This document shows positions 1-9,257 of a stretch of 22,227 nucleotides of DNA, piece by piece. This DNA comes from JAWUWD01 sp034112085 (lineage in GTDB: Bacteria; Bacteroidota; Bacteroidia; Cytophagales; Cyclobacteriaceae). The notes under the pieces were generated by a model, which saw only the letters and a list, made by a program, of their open reading frames with translations, did no database searches and was not told the origin of the DNA. The position numbers were made by a program, and so were the translations under genes. Each line of letters opens with the position of its first letter. Positions within the stretch are counted from its first letter, which is position 1. The stretch is taken from positions 1 through 22,227 of the forward strand of contig JAWUWD010000150.1 in assembly GCA_034112085.1 (NCBI GenBank). The letters run 5' to 3'.

Positions 1-31
1 ATTTGCTACCCACTAGGCTGGCTGTTCAATA

Positions 32-52
32 AATTGATCTACACGATCAATT
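32..52. terminator. Small perfect inverted repeat downstream of the kinase gene
   Basis: Perfect 8-bp arms AATTGATC and GATCAATT flank a 5-base TACAC loop, 70 bp beyond the kinase stop codon. A weaker outer pair (GGCTG at 21-25, CAGCC at 62-66) encloses it. It is the only hairpin-like element seen after the last gene of the leftward operon. The run of T expected after an intrinsic terminator is weak on the minus strand, so termination is a guess from position. Confidence 0.3.
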
Positions 53-121
53 CTTAACGATCAGCCCTGGCTAAAACACATGGTTGCCAACGCTCTTTGA
101 GCTGGTGCTTATTGGCGAGGG

Positions 122-3100
122 CTAACTCAAAGGAAAATTCATCCTGAAAACAGTACCCTTTCCCATTTCGCTCTCCACCGCAACACTTCCGCCATTGGCC
201 TTCACAAAATCATGCACTAAATTCAGGCCCAATCCTGTACCTTTTTCACCTTTCGTACCCCACCTTACCTTATCATCCCGTAGCTCGAAAATTTCAGGGA
301 TTCTATTTTCCTCTATTCCCATCCCTGTATCGGATACCGTCAGCACAAGTTCTTTTCCTTCAATCCATGCAGAAAAACTTACACTTCCATTTTCAGGGGT
401 GAATTTGATCGCATTACCTGATAGGTTTCTTAGAATGGTCATAAAACTATTCTTATCCAGATGGGCTTCTAGCGATTCATCACATTCGATTTGTAATATG
501 ATGGACTTTGATTGGGCTTGAGGCATCATCAAGGACATGTTATCATTGAGACATGCTTCTATATTCAGCAATGTGCGATTAAAAGGCATCACACCCTGTT
601 CTTTTAAGGCCCAGTTTAACAAGTTATCAAGTAGAGATGTTACCTGATGGGTAGAATCCTTTAGATAACCGAAAATTTCATCTAATTCTTTATCGTTTAC
701 GGCTTCATATGTTTCAATTATATGATGTCTAATCAATTCACTTAAACCCATCAGATGAGCAATAGGGCCTCTTAGATCATGTGAAATAATGGAAAAAAAC
801 CTTGATTTTGTCTTGTTAGCAATATCTAGTTTGTCACGTTCACTTCTAAGCTCCTTCTGAGTAGATCTCAAATTTTTCAATGATGTTTTCAACTCAGATG
901 TTCTTTCTTCAATTTTATTTTCCAAGTTTTCATACAAATGTGCATTTTCCATTGAAACAGCAATTTGTCCGGATAGCAATTCAAGAAATCGTACGCGGTT
1001 TTCTGTAAAAACTGATTCCTGTGAGTTATTTTCTAAATAAAGAACTCCTTCCAACTTTCCTTTATTGAGCATAGGAAGGCACAATACTGATTTGAGCTTG
1101 TATTCCTTAATAACTGAATCAGACGCAAACCTCGGGTCGTTGGAGATATCATCTAAGACCAGACTTTGATTGGTGTTTTGAATGTATTGCACCAAGCTTT
1201 CGGGCACCCTGTTACTTTCATGAAGAGGTATTTCAACATGCTCATCATGTACCACTGAATTCGCAAATTTCGAACTCCGAATAAACCAATGATCACTTTT
1301 CTTAAGTATGATACATCCTGATTCTGCACCTGCATTTTCGATGCTGATGCTTAACAGCGTTTTTAACAATCGCTCCAATACAATCTCTCCAGAAATGGCT
1401 TGTGAAGCTTTCATCAAAGATTCCAGATCCAGCGAAGAATTCTCTGTTGATGTACTACTGCCATTAGATGCGGTACTAAAAACAGTAGAACCTTCTTTTT
1501 CAGAACCAATAAGGAATTTTGGGAAACGTTCCTTCAACTCTTGCATCTTGGCTTTTGCTCCCCATTCCTTATAGGTTTGATAAGATCTTTGCAGGTAATT
1601 TTCAGCAATTAAATCCTGACCTGCAGATAAATAATAGAAGCCGGCTCTCTCTAGTGAAAGTGCTTCTTCATTGAGGAACTGACCACTCTCAGCACCTTTT
1701 ATAGCCAAATCAAAGTGCATACGAGCCTTATCATCGTGACCTTTTAATGAAGCCATCTCTGCGACAAGTAAGTCAAATTTATGTTGGTGGTTTACCGGAG
1801 AGAACTTTGCCCATTTTCTAAACTGCGAAATATTCTTCTTTGCTCTACGAATCAATGTATTCTTTTTGCTGCCACTGGTCTCACGAGCAGCTGCGATACT
1901 CACCAAACCTTCATAAAACCAAAAGATCGCCACATCGTACTTTGCTAAAACCGCATCTAATAAAGGTCTTGTGAGCGTTGCATGATCTAGCGCTTTGCTG
2001 TAATTATGGAAAAGGTAGTTCAGCATCAAATTATTGATGTGAATAAGAAAAGTAGCCGCACGATCATTTTCAGATTCATGAATGGGTGCCATCTTCACTT
2101 CATCATAGGCTTCTCCCGATAGTATGGTTGGATCTTCTGAGCGACCTAAAAGATTGAGTGCTGCCTGACGGTATATCTCATTGTAATTGTAATTGGTCTC
2201 CTGCTTGTACTTTAACATTTGCTCGCTAAACATCTTCATCTCTCTTTCAGACTTGGCAAGCGGTTTTCCTCCAAGATAGACATGATTGCTGTAGATATTT
2301 CCATTGATACAAGCATACTCAATGGCTCCTGTCTCAAAGCCCACCTTGTATGAATACAAGAAAGGTTCAAGAGACTTATGGACATGCTCACTCCAGTGGT
2401 TGATGAGCGCATAGATAGGGGTATAAATTTGTGACAACCATCTTTTCGCTTCGAACCGATCCAGTAACGCCAACCCAATCTGCCCAAAGTGATACCCACC
2501 ACTCATGTCACCCAGTACACCGCACATTAGTAAACCATAGGTAGCAAAACCGAAAGCAGAAATCTCTGTCACTCCGTATTTCAGTGAAATCCTAACCATT
2601 CGAAAAATGATAAAAGGCAGAATGGCCGGTCTGGCCCAATAAACAGGTGAAGCGATGTCATTAAGAATCCTAAGAGCCGCTGCCTTGTGTGGATTAGTCA
2701 TCTCTCTCATGGATGAGATACCTTCCTTGGTTTTACCTATCAGCTTAATTTTCGTTCGAATCAAATCAACCATCACCAAAGGAAGCGGTCCCTTTTTCGG
2801 AAACTTTTCACCCAGCTGTTCTAACACTTCAAGGCCGGTATCTATAGCTTCCTGTAGTTTATTCTCAGCTTTCAAAGCATTGATACGTATTGCGTAGGGT
2901 CGAACCGCATCCATCAGTTCTTTCCTGTTTTCCAATACTGTATTGAGTTTCTCATTCATGGGTTCAAACTCACCCATATTATATGCCGACTCGGCTGCTT
3001 CTGTATATAACCCAAGACTAAGCTCATATTGCGACTGCCAGTGCGTTGTATTCAACAATCTGATACCGGTCTCAAAATATGCTAATGAGGGCTGGAACGC

Positions 3101-5341
3101 TGAAGAATCTTTGGCTTTTATACCGGCACGCAAATTTAAGCCTGCAATCATTTCCTTTTCTTCTTCGGAAGAGATTAACTCAAGGCCCTGATTCAATTGA
3201 TTGACAATTTCAAAAAGTTGATTTTCAAGTTGCTCTTCAGATGCTCTTCTCAGTAAAAGGGTACCGATTCTGTAATGGAAAGCACTTTTTTCTTCATCAG
3301 GAATTAATGAATATACTGCCTGCTGAATCCTATCATGAATAAAACGGAAGTGATGCTCCGCTGGAGTAATGTAACCTTCTGCAAGTGCCGCACGGAGTGC
3401 TACTAATACAGGATCTAATTCTTCTGAGGAATTGATGGATTCAGTCTTTTGATCATGACCTGCTTTAAGCGTTTCTGTATCAAACTGATTACCAATGCAT
3501 GCAGCTACTTTTAAATACGCCAAGGTTTCTTCTGGTAGAAAAACGATCTTTCCTGCCAGCAGCTCTACAACATTATCTGTAATGTTCCGCTTATTGATTT
3601 TTTCAATATTCCATTTCCACTTCCTTTCCTGATGATCAAAGTGCAACAATGATTCCTCTGCTAGGTTCTTAAGGAATTGTGTGACGAAAAAGGCATTTCC
3701 ATGAGTCTTATCAAAAACCAAATCCGAAAGTGACTGAGTGGGATCAATGGGTAAATTAATTGAATCAGAAATCAGTTGTTGGGCATTTTTCTTCCCCAGA
3801 TTGCCTATTTTAATCTCACTGACCTTTCCTCCTTTTTCACGAATATCCGCCATTGTCATCATGAAAGGATGTTCAGAGCTCACCTCATTATCACGATAGG
3901 CACAAATACACATAAAGTAGTTAAGATCCTTATTAGACATCAGTACACTCAATAATGACAAGGATGCACTATCAGCCCACTGTAAGTCGTCAATAAAAAG
4001 GACAACAGGATGATCTGCAGTGGCTATGGCTTTAATAAAAGAGCTGAACAAATAGTTTAATCGGTTTTGCGACTCCAAACCACCCAGCATCGGAATTTCC
4101 GGTTGTGTGCCAATCAAAAGTTCCAGATTTGGAATAAGATCCGTGAGCACTTTACCTTCATCACCTACCGCATTACTAATTTGTTGTCTTATTGGTTCCA
4201 GCCTCGTTTTATTCTCTGTTAGTAAAATAGAAACGAAACTGGTAAAAGCCTGTATAAAAGCGAGGTAGGGTTTTGATCGTTGGAACTGATCGAACTTACC
4301 CTCAATAAAATACCCTCTTTTAGCAGTAATAGGACGATGAGTTTCATGTACCAATACAGATTTTCCAGTCCCAGAGTACCCGCCAACCAACACCGTTTCT
4401 AATTTACCCTCCGAAACTCGACCAAATGCTTCCATTAAAAGCGCTAGTTCATCTTCTCTTCCATAAAGCTTCTGTGGTAACTGGAAAACACCTGAAAAAT
4501 CATGTTCACATAACTTAAAGTCGTCAATCTTTCCTACCTGATTCCAAACTCTCAAACATTGATCCAGATCCTTCATCAGTCCCCTTGCGGACTGGTAGCG
4601 ATCCTCTGCATTTTTAGCTATTAACTTGCTGACGATCTGTTGCACCACTTCAGGTACCCCGGCTCTATGGGATGAAATAGCAGGGGGCTGACTGGCGAGG
4701 TGTGCATGCACCATTTCCATAGAATCGGTATATTGAAATGGCAATTTACCCGTCAGCATTTCGTAAAAAGTGATGCCAAGAGAATACATATCGGTACGGT
4801 AATCAACCATACGATTCATTCGGCCGGTCTGCTCTGGAGAAATGTACATCAATGAACCTTCCAGCTTTTCGGGGTTCTTAAGGTTTTGTTCTTTAAGGTT
4901 CAGTTTTGTGGAAATACCAAAATCAAGGAGATGCACCTTTCCACTCTCCTCGTTAATAATCAGGTTATGGCTAGTGATATCTTTATGAATGATTTTTACC
5001 TCATGTACCTCCGATAATATTCTTGCTATTTCAATGGCATATTTGAGAAAATCAGGGATACTGAACACTTCAGCAGCTACCCTATCTTTGATAGTTTTGC
5101 CAGAAACATATTGCATCACAATCGCGTGACGATTGTTCACTTTTCTTCGTTCAAGGCTTTGACGAACCCCTTCTATCGACAGCTTATTCGTAAGTTCAAA
5201 TTCGTTGTAGAATTTACTGATAACCTCAGGAGAAGGAAATTCTTGGTTAAGAATCTTAGTGATAACTCTGGTTTTCAGGTCATTGTCATCCCTTACAAAA
5301 ACCTTGGAGTTTTTACTTTCATATAGTAGTTCTTCTGCCAT
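122..5341 (-). CDS. Trifunctional Ser/Thr kinase / AAA ATPase / GAF / histidine kinase
   Basis: A 1739-residue cytoplasmic signalling protein with no evident membrane segment. Residues about 1-265 form a eukaryote-like protein kinase domain with a catalytic loop HKDITSHN (119-126), DFG (140-142) and an SPEQTGR activation segment; the glycine-rich loop is not recognisable. Residues about 290-620 are an AAA/predicted-ATPase module with Walker A GYSGTGKS (321-328) and Walker B VLFIDDLQWAD (447-457). A long helical, TPR-like region follows to about 1270, then a GAF domain (about 1310-1460), a coiled coil, a HisKA H-box with SHDLRGP (His about 1521) and a HATPase domain (N box NLSGNAIKF, G boxes SDTGMGI and GTGLGL). 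This order is a known multi-sensor kinase architecture. Last gene of the lipoxygenase operon, 2 bp after the catalase-like gene, so probably co-transcribed and translationally coupled. No receiver domain or response regulator is nearby. Ligand unknown. Confidence 0.93.
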   Translation of the reverse strand: MAEELLYESKNSKVFVRDDNDLKTRVITKILNQEFPSPEVISKFYNEFELTNKLSIEGVRQSLERRKVNNRHAIVMQYVSGKTIKDRVAAEVFSIPDFLKYAIEIARILSEVHEVKIIHKDITSHNLIINEESGKVHLLDFGISTKLNLKEQNLKNPEKLEGSLMYISPEQTGRMNRMVDYRTDMYSLGITFYEMLTGKLPFQYTDSMEMVHAHLASQPPAISSHRAGVPEVVQQIVSKLIAKNAEDRYQSARGLMKDLDQCLRVWNQVGKIDDFKLCEHDFSGVFQLPQKLYGREDELALLMEAFGRVSEGKLETVLVGGYSGTGKSVLVHETHRPITAKRGYFIEGKFDQFQRSKPYLAFIQAFTSFVSILLTENKTRLEPIRQQISNAVGDEGKVLTDLIPNLELLIGTQPEIPMLGGLESQNRLNYLFSSFIKAIATADHPVVLFIDDLQWADSASLSLLSVLMSNKDLNYFMCICAYRDNEVSSEHPFMMTMADIREKGGKVSEIKIGNLGKKNAQQLISDSINLPIDPTQSLSDLVFDKTHGNAFFVTQFLKNLAEESLLHFDHQERKWKWNIEKINKRNITDNVVELLAGKIVFLPEETLAYLKVAACIGNQFDTETLKAGHDQKTESINSSEELDPVLVALRAALAEGYITPAEHHFRFIHDRIQQAVYSLIPDEEKSAFHYRIGTLLLRRASEEQLENQLFEIVNQLNQGLELISSEEEKEMIAGLNLRAGIKAKDSSAFQPSLAYFETGIRLLNTTHWQSQYELSLGLYTEAAESAYNMGEFEPMNEKLNTVLENRKELMDAVRPYAIRINALKAENKLQEAIDTGLEVLEQLGEKFPKKGPLPLVMVDLIRTKIKLIGKTKEGISSMREMTNPHKAAALRILNDIASPVYWARPAILPFIIFRMVRISLKYGVTEISAFGFATYGLLMCGVLGDMSGGYHFGQIGLALLDRFEAKRWLSQIYTPIYALINHWSEHVHKSLEPFLYSYKVGFETGAIEYACINGNIYSNHVYLGGKPLAKSEREMKMFSEQMLKYKQETNYNYNEIYRQAALNLLGRSEDPTILSGEAYDEVKMAPIHESENDRAATFLIHINNLMLNYLFHNYSKALDHATLTRPLLDAVLAKYDVAIFWFYEGLVSIAAARETSGSKKNTLIRRAKKNISQFRKWAKFSPVNHQHKFDLLVAEMASLKGHDDKARMHFDLAIKGAESGQFLNEEALSLERAGFYYLSAGQDLIAENYLQRSYQTYKEWGAKAKMQELKERFPKFLIGSEKEGSTVFSTASNGSSTSTENSSLDLESLMKASQAISGEIVLERLLKTLLSISIENAGAESGCIILKKSDHWFIRSSKFANSVVHDEHVEIPLHESNRVPESLVQYIQNTNQSLVLDDISNDPRFASDSVIKEYKLKSVLCLPMLNKGKLEGVLYLENNSQESVFTENRVRFLELLSGQIAVSMENAHLYENLENKIEERTSELKTSLKNLRSTQKELRSERDKLDIANKTKSRFFSIISHDLRGPIAHLMGLSELIRHHIIETYEAVNDKELDEIFGYLKDSTHQVTSLLDNLLNWALKEQGVMPFNRTLLNIEACLNDNMSLMMPQAQSKSIILQIECDESLEAHLDKNSFMTILRNLSGNAIKFTPENGSVSFSAWIEGKELVLTVSDTGMGIEENRIPEIFELRDDKVRWGTKGEKGTGLGLNLVHDFVKANGGSVAVESEMGKGTVFRMNFPLS

Positions 5342-5343
5342 AA

Positions 5344-6444
5344 TTAGCTGTTATTAGAATTCCGAACATCATTATCAGGAATCTCTGGTGGCATCCCGAA
5401 TATCTTAATTGCCCACACACGGGCGTTTCTTGCCAAGTCTGAATGCCTCCGAAGAAAGTTAAGCGAATTATAATCATAAATAGAATAAGACGGAATAATA
5501 CCCAATCCTTTAGGTAGGTTTTTCATGGTAAAGATCATTCTTGTACTTTCAGCCCAGTCAAGAGGTTTGTTGATGGTGATTTCTGCTAAATCCATCCATG
5601 GATGAGATGCCTCATCCCACTTTTTACAAGAGTTGAACACCTCTGCATCATCGTCATCAGACGCTTCATGAAGCTGAACTTGAAGTTTATATTTTATTGG
5701 TCCTGTCTGCAGTCTTTCAACATATTCTTCTTTAAGATAATTTCTGACCAGTGTCTCTCCAGGTAATATACGCTGATTCTCCGTAGGAATCATCATATCG
5801 TATTCATCTAAGAGGCCCGATTCAGGCACATCTTCAGCGGGAATTGTTCTATATTTAATGTATCGCAGCACATTATCCTCTGCTTCATATAGAAAGGGTG
5901 TCTGTGAATGATATCTTAAATTGGAAAATGAAGTCGGGTCGCGTCTCATTCCGACATGGGCGCCTTCTACCCCGGTAGGGTATTTTCGATAGTAATCTTC
6001 GTATTGCATCCCAAAACGGGTCTTTTTGTACTTGGCAAACCGGAAGAAGCTTGCAATGGACCAAAAAAGTGCCGTTTCACCTGTGTTCAGCTCGATATCC
6101 ATGGGGCTTTTTTTAGCGGTATCCGCCATCTTAATGGACATACTTCTAACCACTCGCATGGCATCATCCATAAAAGACGCTGCAGCATGTCTTACCCGAC
6201 ATGGGAGGGTTTTTCCTGGCTCAAAAAACGGATGTAATGGGAATCCAGGGTTATCAACAAATCGTATAGATCCAACCGCAGCGATCCCATTATTATGAGA
6301 CATTTTCGTACGTGAAATGATACTTCCAACTATAGTCAATGCCCAGGTAAAAGCTTTTGTGAAGACCCAAAGTATAGTGATTCCAAATAACCGATGAAAG
6401 GCAGTACCAAGTGATTTGAGAAATGGAGTTCGATTTGATTTCAT
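5344..6444 (-). CDS. Catalase-fold protein, allene oxide synthase-like
   Basis: A 366-residue protein with the reduced catalase core of the coral allene oxide synthase type. Residues about 18-43 are hydrophobic and may anchor it to the membrane. KMSHNNGIAAVG (48-58) matches the catalase distal-His segment, making His50 the distal His; the preceding residue is Ser49, as coral AOS has Thr there and true catalases Val. VRHAAASFMDDAMRVVRSMSIKMAD-like text at 84-108 matches the catalase VRFST...DPRGFAVKF stretch. Asn120 in LNTGE is 70 residues after His50, the spacing of His67 and Asn137 in coral AOS. The proximal ligand is puzzling: R332 is followed three residues later by Asp336, and no R-x3-Y is present near the C-terminus. 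The gene lies 13 bp after a lipoxygenase, the natural partner of AOS. A hydroperoxide-converting role is likely by family and context; heme binding is uncertain. Confidence 0.8.
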   Translation of the reverse strand: MKSNRTPFLKSLGTAFHRLFGITILWVFTKAFTWALTIVGSIISRTKMSHNNGIAAVGSIRFVDNPGFPLHPFFEPGKTLPCRVRHAAASFMDDAMRVVRSMSIKMADTAKKSPMDIELNTGETALFWSIASFFRFAKYKKTRFGMQYEDYYRKYPTGVEGAHVGMRRDPTSFSNLRYHSQTPFLYEAEDNVLRYIKYRTIPAEDVPESGLLDEYDMMIPTENQRILPGETLVRNYLKEEYVERLQTGPIKYKLQVQLHEASDDDDAEVFNSCKKWDEASHPWMDLAEITINKPLDWAESTRMIFTMKNLPKGLGIIPSYSIYDYNSLNFLRRHSDLARNARVWAIKIFGMPPEIPDNDVRNSNNS

Positions 6445-6457
6445 GTTTTTGGTTCTG

Positions 6458-8659
6458 TCAAATGTTAGTTCGGGACTGGATGATGTCTATGTCCAAATCA
6501 AGGTCAGCGAATGCTTGTCGATGTTTTTCAAGACTTTTTCTCAAATCAGGAGGAACATCTTTATCTTCATCAGCCATGATGAATCCATACCCAGTGCGAG
6601 ATAGCATGTTGCTCCACCACATCATTTGTGTGGAACGGGTTAGGTCTGGAGCTATGGAATGATCTGATTCAGGACCCATTACTCCATCAGGACCATCTCC
6701 AAACCGAATTCCCAAGCTACCGTACAGCACTTCTCCAATATCATCGTACTGTTTGGAGTTGGACCAGGTATGTCCAAAAGTAGCTTGATAAATCATATAG
6801 GTGCATGCCTGTTTTAGATGATTTAGATCCTCATCCGTAACTTCTTCTCCCTTCGTTTTATCTGTAATATTTGAAACGGCTTTTTTGATTCCATCCACAG
6901 CCAGTCGATCGTCATTTAAATCCATCCTGTGGTGCTGTTTGTACCAGTCTGAGCCACCCTTTACCTTTCCCTTACCATCTAATAATGCATTCTGTAGGTA
7001 ATGGCAAAGGAAAAATGGTACGCTATGCTTAACCAGATCTTCAGAGAAGCAATAAATTTCAAACCAGTGTTGCAATATTTGTTCCTTGTTATCAGGTTCA
7101 TCGATAAAGCCGGATACAAACTCAAAAACAATATCCCAATACAGATTAGAAGCTTTGGCGTAAGTATGCGCTTCGCTAATCGGCTGCATAGGTTGATATC
7201 CTTTCCAATCTAATGTCCCCATTGTATTATACACTACCTGATCAATTCCTTTTGGGGTAAGGGCACAAGTCGATGTGATGTATCCATTACCAACCAAAAT
7301 CCGGTCAGCAGTATGGTTTACTAATACAACTGAGCGCAAGAAGGATTTAAGTAATCCGGAGATTGGGTTCAGCCTTAAATTTCTAGAACATGCAATTGCA
7401 TACTGTTCCGTGTTGATATGGGTTCCAGCGAAATGATGTGATAATTCTGCATTTAGACCGGCACTTACACGACAAACACGCTTTGCCGCCAACCATTTTT
7501 CTCCATCGGCAGGCGTAAAAGTTCTTTTTTGTTTTTCATTCTTTTCTTGAGCTGTCAATGGACCTGTAAGTGTGATTTTTACAGGTGTTGGTAGGCCATC
7601 TTCCTTCAACTTGAACCACATGTCGACATCAGGCATGGCATAATGGTGATAGGTCTTTTCATAAGATCCCCAATGATGGTGAACCCAGTAAAGGTCCGGG
7701 TTCTTAGGGTCACGATCGAAATCACAGGCATACATTCCGTTCATCATCCGTTGGCCAAACCAGTCATCTCCTCTTGTGATTCCTGGCTGTATTTTCTCCA
7801 TGCAAACCGTTAAATTCTCAGGATAATCCGCCACTATTTGCCGGTAAGTAAGTCCTTGGTTCATTCGAATCATCTCCAAGTGCTTAAGCTTGATCAATTC
7901 AATAGGAACAAATGTTTTTTCAATTGCTTCATCAAAACCAGGTGAGTACTTATCCGGAGCATCTTTATCATGATCTTTAATAACCACCCTCGGTAATGGA
8001 GTGTCCTTCCTGTATTCCCAATAGAAAAGCTGAACCTGACGACAACTATAGTCTATCCCAACTAAATCTCCCTTACTTATCGGTACACGTTTGAACTCGG
8101 TATACTCAGGTGCAGGTTTACCTTTTTTTGTAAAATGTTCATAGCCTGTTTGGTAGACTGCCAACCAAACTTTCGAGATATAGAAACGATGAACATAAAA
8201 CAAATCATAAGGAAGCCTGAATTTTCCTTCGCGATCCGACTTCCCCTGGCTAATTTTTCTATACCCTCCCCAAAAAGTTCTTGCCCACAGTTCCAGATGC
8301 ATGTTAAAAATGGGGGAATCTGCATCAGCCATTCTACTACCAAAGGTGAGATGGCCGGTTACCAAATGATCAGAGTTAGGATTTCCAAAGATTTTATCTT
8401 GACGAGGAAATATCAGGTTGTGCACCTTTCCATAAAAGCGTAACCAGACATTATAGAGTCCTACACAAAATAATCCGATGCGTGTAAGAAACCCTTGATG
8501 GGTACGTGACTTGTGTACCTCAAGCCTATTGAGATTTTTTAAACGAGGATGATAAAATTTGCGCGTTGGATAATGAGATATAGAGGTCTTTTCAAGGCAT
8601 TTTTGACAAACTTTTTCTAGGTCATTCTCAGATTCAGATTGTTCTTTATCGGTTTTCAT
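6458..8659 (-). CDS. Lipoxygenase family protein
   Basis: A 733-residue non-heme iron dioxygenase of polyunsaturated fatty acids. The signature helix runs W389-x-AAKR through ELSHHFAGTH to SRNL, giving iron ligands His409 and His414 (H-x4-H). The second helix supplies FGH630-TWS-N634 (H-x3-N), and the chain ends exactly on Ile733, whose carboxylate is the fifth ligand in lipoxygenases. All known metal ligands are thus present, so activity is expected. The N-terminal 90 residues contain a basic, partly hydrophobic stretch (58-78). Residues about 98-155 (GHLTFGSR..HLELWARTFW..REGKFRLP) look more like a small transthyretin-type beta-sandwich than a PLAT domain. First gene of a leftward operon with an AOS-like catalase and a giant kinase; its hydroperoxide product is presumably the substrate of the next gene. 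Regiospecificity and natural substrate cannot be read from the sequence. Confidence 0.92.
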   Translation of the reverse strand: MKTDKEQSESENDLEKVCQKCLEKTSISHYPTRKFYHPRLKNLNRLEVHKSRTHQGFLTRIGLFCVGLYNVWLRFYGKVHNLIFPRQDKIFGNPNSDHLVTGHLTFGSRMADADSPIFNMHLELWARTFWGGYRKISQGKSDREGKFRLPYDLFYVHRFYISKVWLAVYQTGYEHFTKKGKPAPEYTEFKRVPISKGDLVGIDYSCRQVQLFYWEYRKDTPLPRVVIKDHDKDAPDKYSPGFDEAIEKTFVPIELIKLKHLEMIRMNQGLTYRQIVADYPENLTVCMEKIQPGITRGDDWFGQRMMNGMYACDFDRDPKNPDLYWVHHHWGSYEKTYHHYAMPDVDMWFKLKEDGLPTPVKITLTGPLTAQEKNEKQKRTFTPADGEKWLAAKRVCRVSAGLNAELSHHFAGTHINTEQYAIACSRNLRLNPISGLLKSFLRSVVLVNHTADRILVGNGYITSTCALTPKGIDQVVYNTMGTLDWKGYQPMQPISEAHTYAKASNLYWDIVFEFVSGFIDEPDNKEQILQHWFEIYCFSEDLVKHSVPFFLCHYLQNALLDGKGKVKGGSDWYKQHHRMDLNDDRLAVDGIKKAVSNITDKTKGEEVTDEDLNHLKQACTYMIYQATFGHTWSNSKQYDDIGEVLYGSLGIRFGDGPDGVMGPESDHSIAPDLTRSTQMMWWSNMLSRTGYGFIMADEDKDVPPDLRKSLEKHRQAFADLDLDIDIIQSRTNI

Positions 8660-8792
8660 TAAGTCTAGTTTGAGTTGTGAACTTTCCCTGCATATAATCT
8701 GGAACGCTAAAATCCAATACGGTATTCATTTTTAATGTTAACTTTAAAACTAATGAAATTTAGAATTGGGAGAGCCATTGATTTATAAATAA

Positions 8793-9149
8793 AGGCCATG
8801 GAAATACGGATGTATCAGTAGTTACAGTAAACGAATCATTATCTTAGGGGAAAAACCTGCCACCGGAGGCCGCATAAGTGACGAAGAGATTTTTAAGGAG
8901 CTCAAAATCTTCCCTAACCCCAATGATGGCAGGTTTAATGTCGAGGTCACATTGAACCAATCAGAATCAGTTACCATGCAAGTAATTCAAATTATATCAG
9001 CGCGTCTTGTTGACACCGTTAAACTAAATGGAGAAAGCACGTACTACTATGAGCAATTTGACTACAGTAATTTGACCATGGGTATGTACCCAATTATAAT
9101 ACAGGCAGGAGATGAAATACGATCGTATAGGATGATCATTACTAATTAG
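8793..9149 (+). pseudogene. Orphan T9SS C-terminal sorting domain (gene remnant)
   Basis: An open frame of 118 codons follows a TAA at 8790-8792 but has no ATG near its beginning; the only start-like codon is a TTG at 8952. From about 8895 it reads FKELKIFPNPNDGRFNVEV and ends ..IRSYRMIITN, the pattern of the type A sorting domain that directs Bacteroidota proteins through the type IX secretion system. That domain normally sits at the end of a large secreted protein, but here nothing coding precedes it: the upstream 130 bp has stops in every forward frame and leads into the divergent lipoxygenase gene. It is best read as the 3' stump of a deleted gene. Translation of a 65-residue product from the TTG is possible but unlikely to be functional without a signal peptide. 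Confidence 0.7.
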
Positions 9150-9257
9150 GCAGGTATATTGACTATTTAGCTATCGATTTCTCATTTACACTAGAGCGTA
9201 TCAAATGACTTATTTCAAAACAACTAACATATCTTCAGCAATTCACTTTGATATTTA

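Noticed and set aside
1..121. Short minus-strand frame reading ALANKHQLKERWQPCVLARA near the left edge
   Set aside because: It looks somewhat protein-like but spans only about 25 codons, begins inside the kinase 3' end, has no start codon and matches nothing I recognise.
5344..6444. Calling this gene a true catalase
   Set aside because: It is short, has Ser instead of Val before the distal His, lacks a recognisable R-x3-Y heme ligand and sits beside a lipoxygenase, so a hydrogen-peroxide catalase is unlikely.
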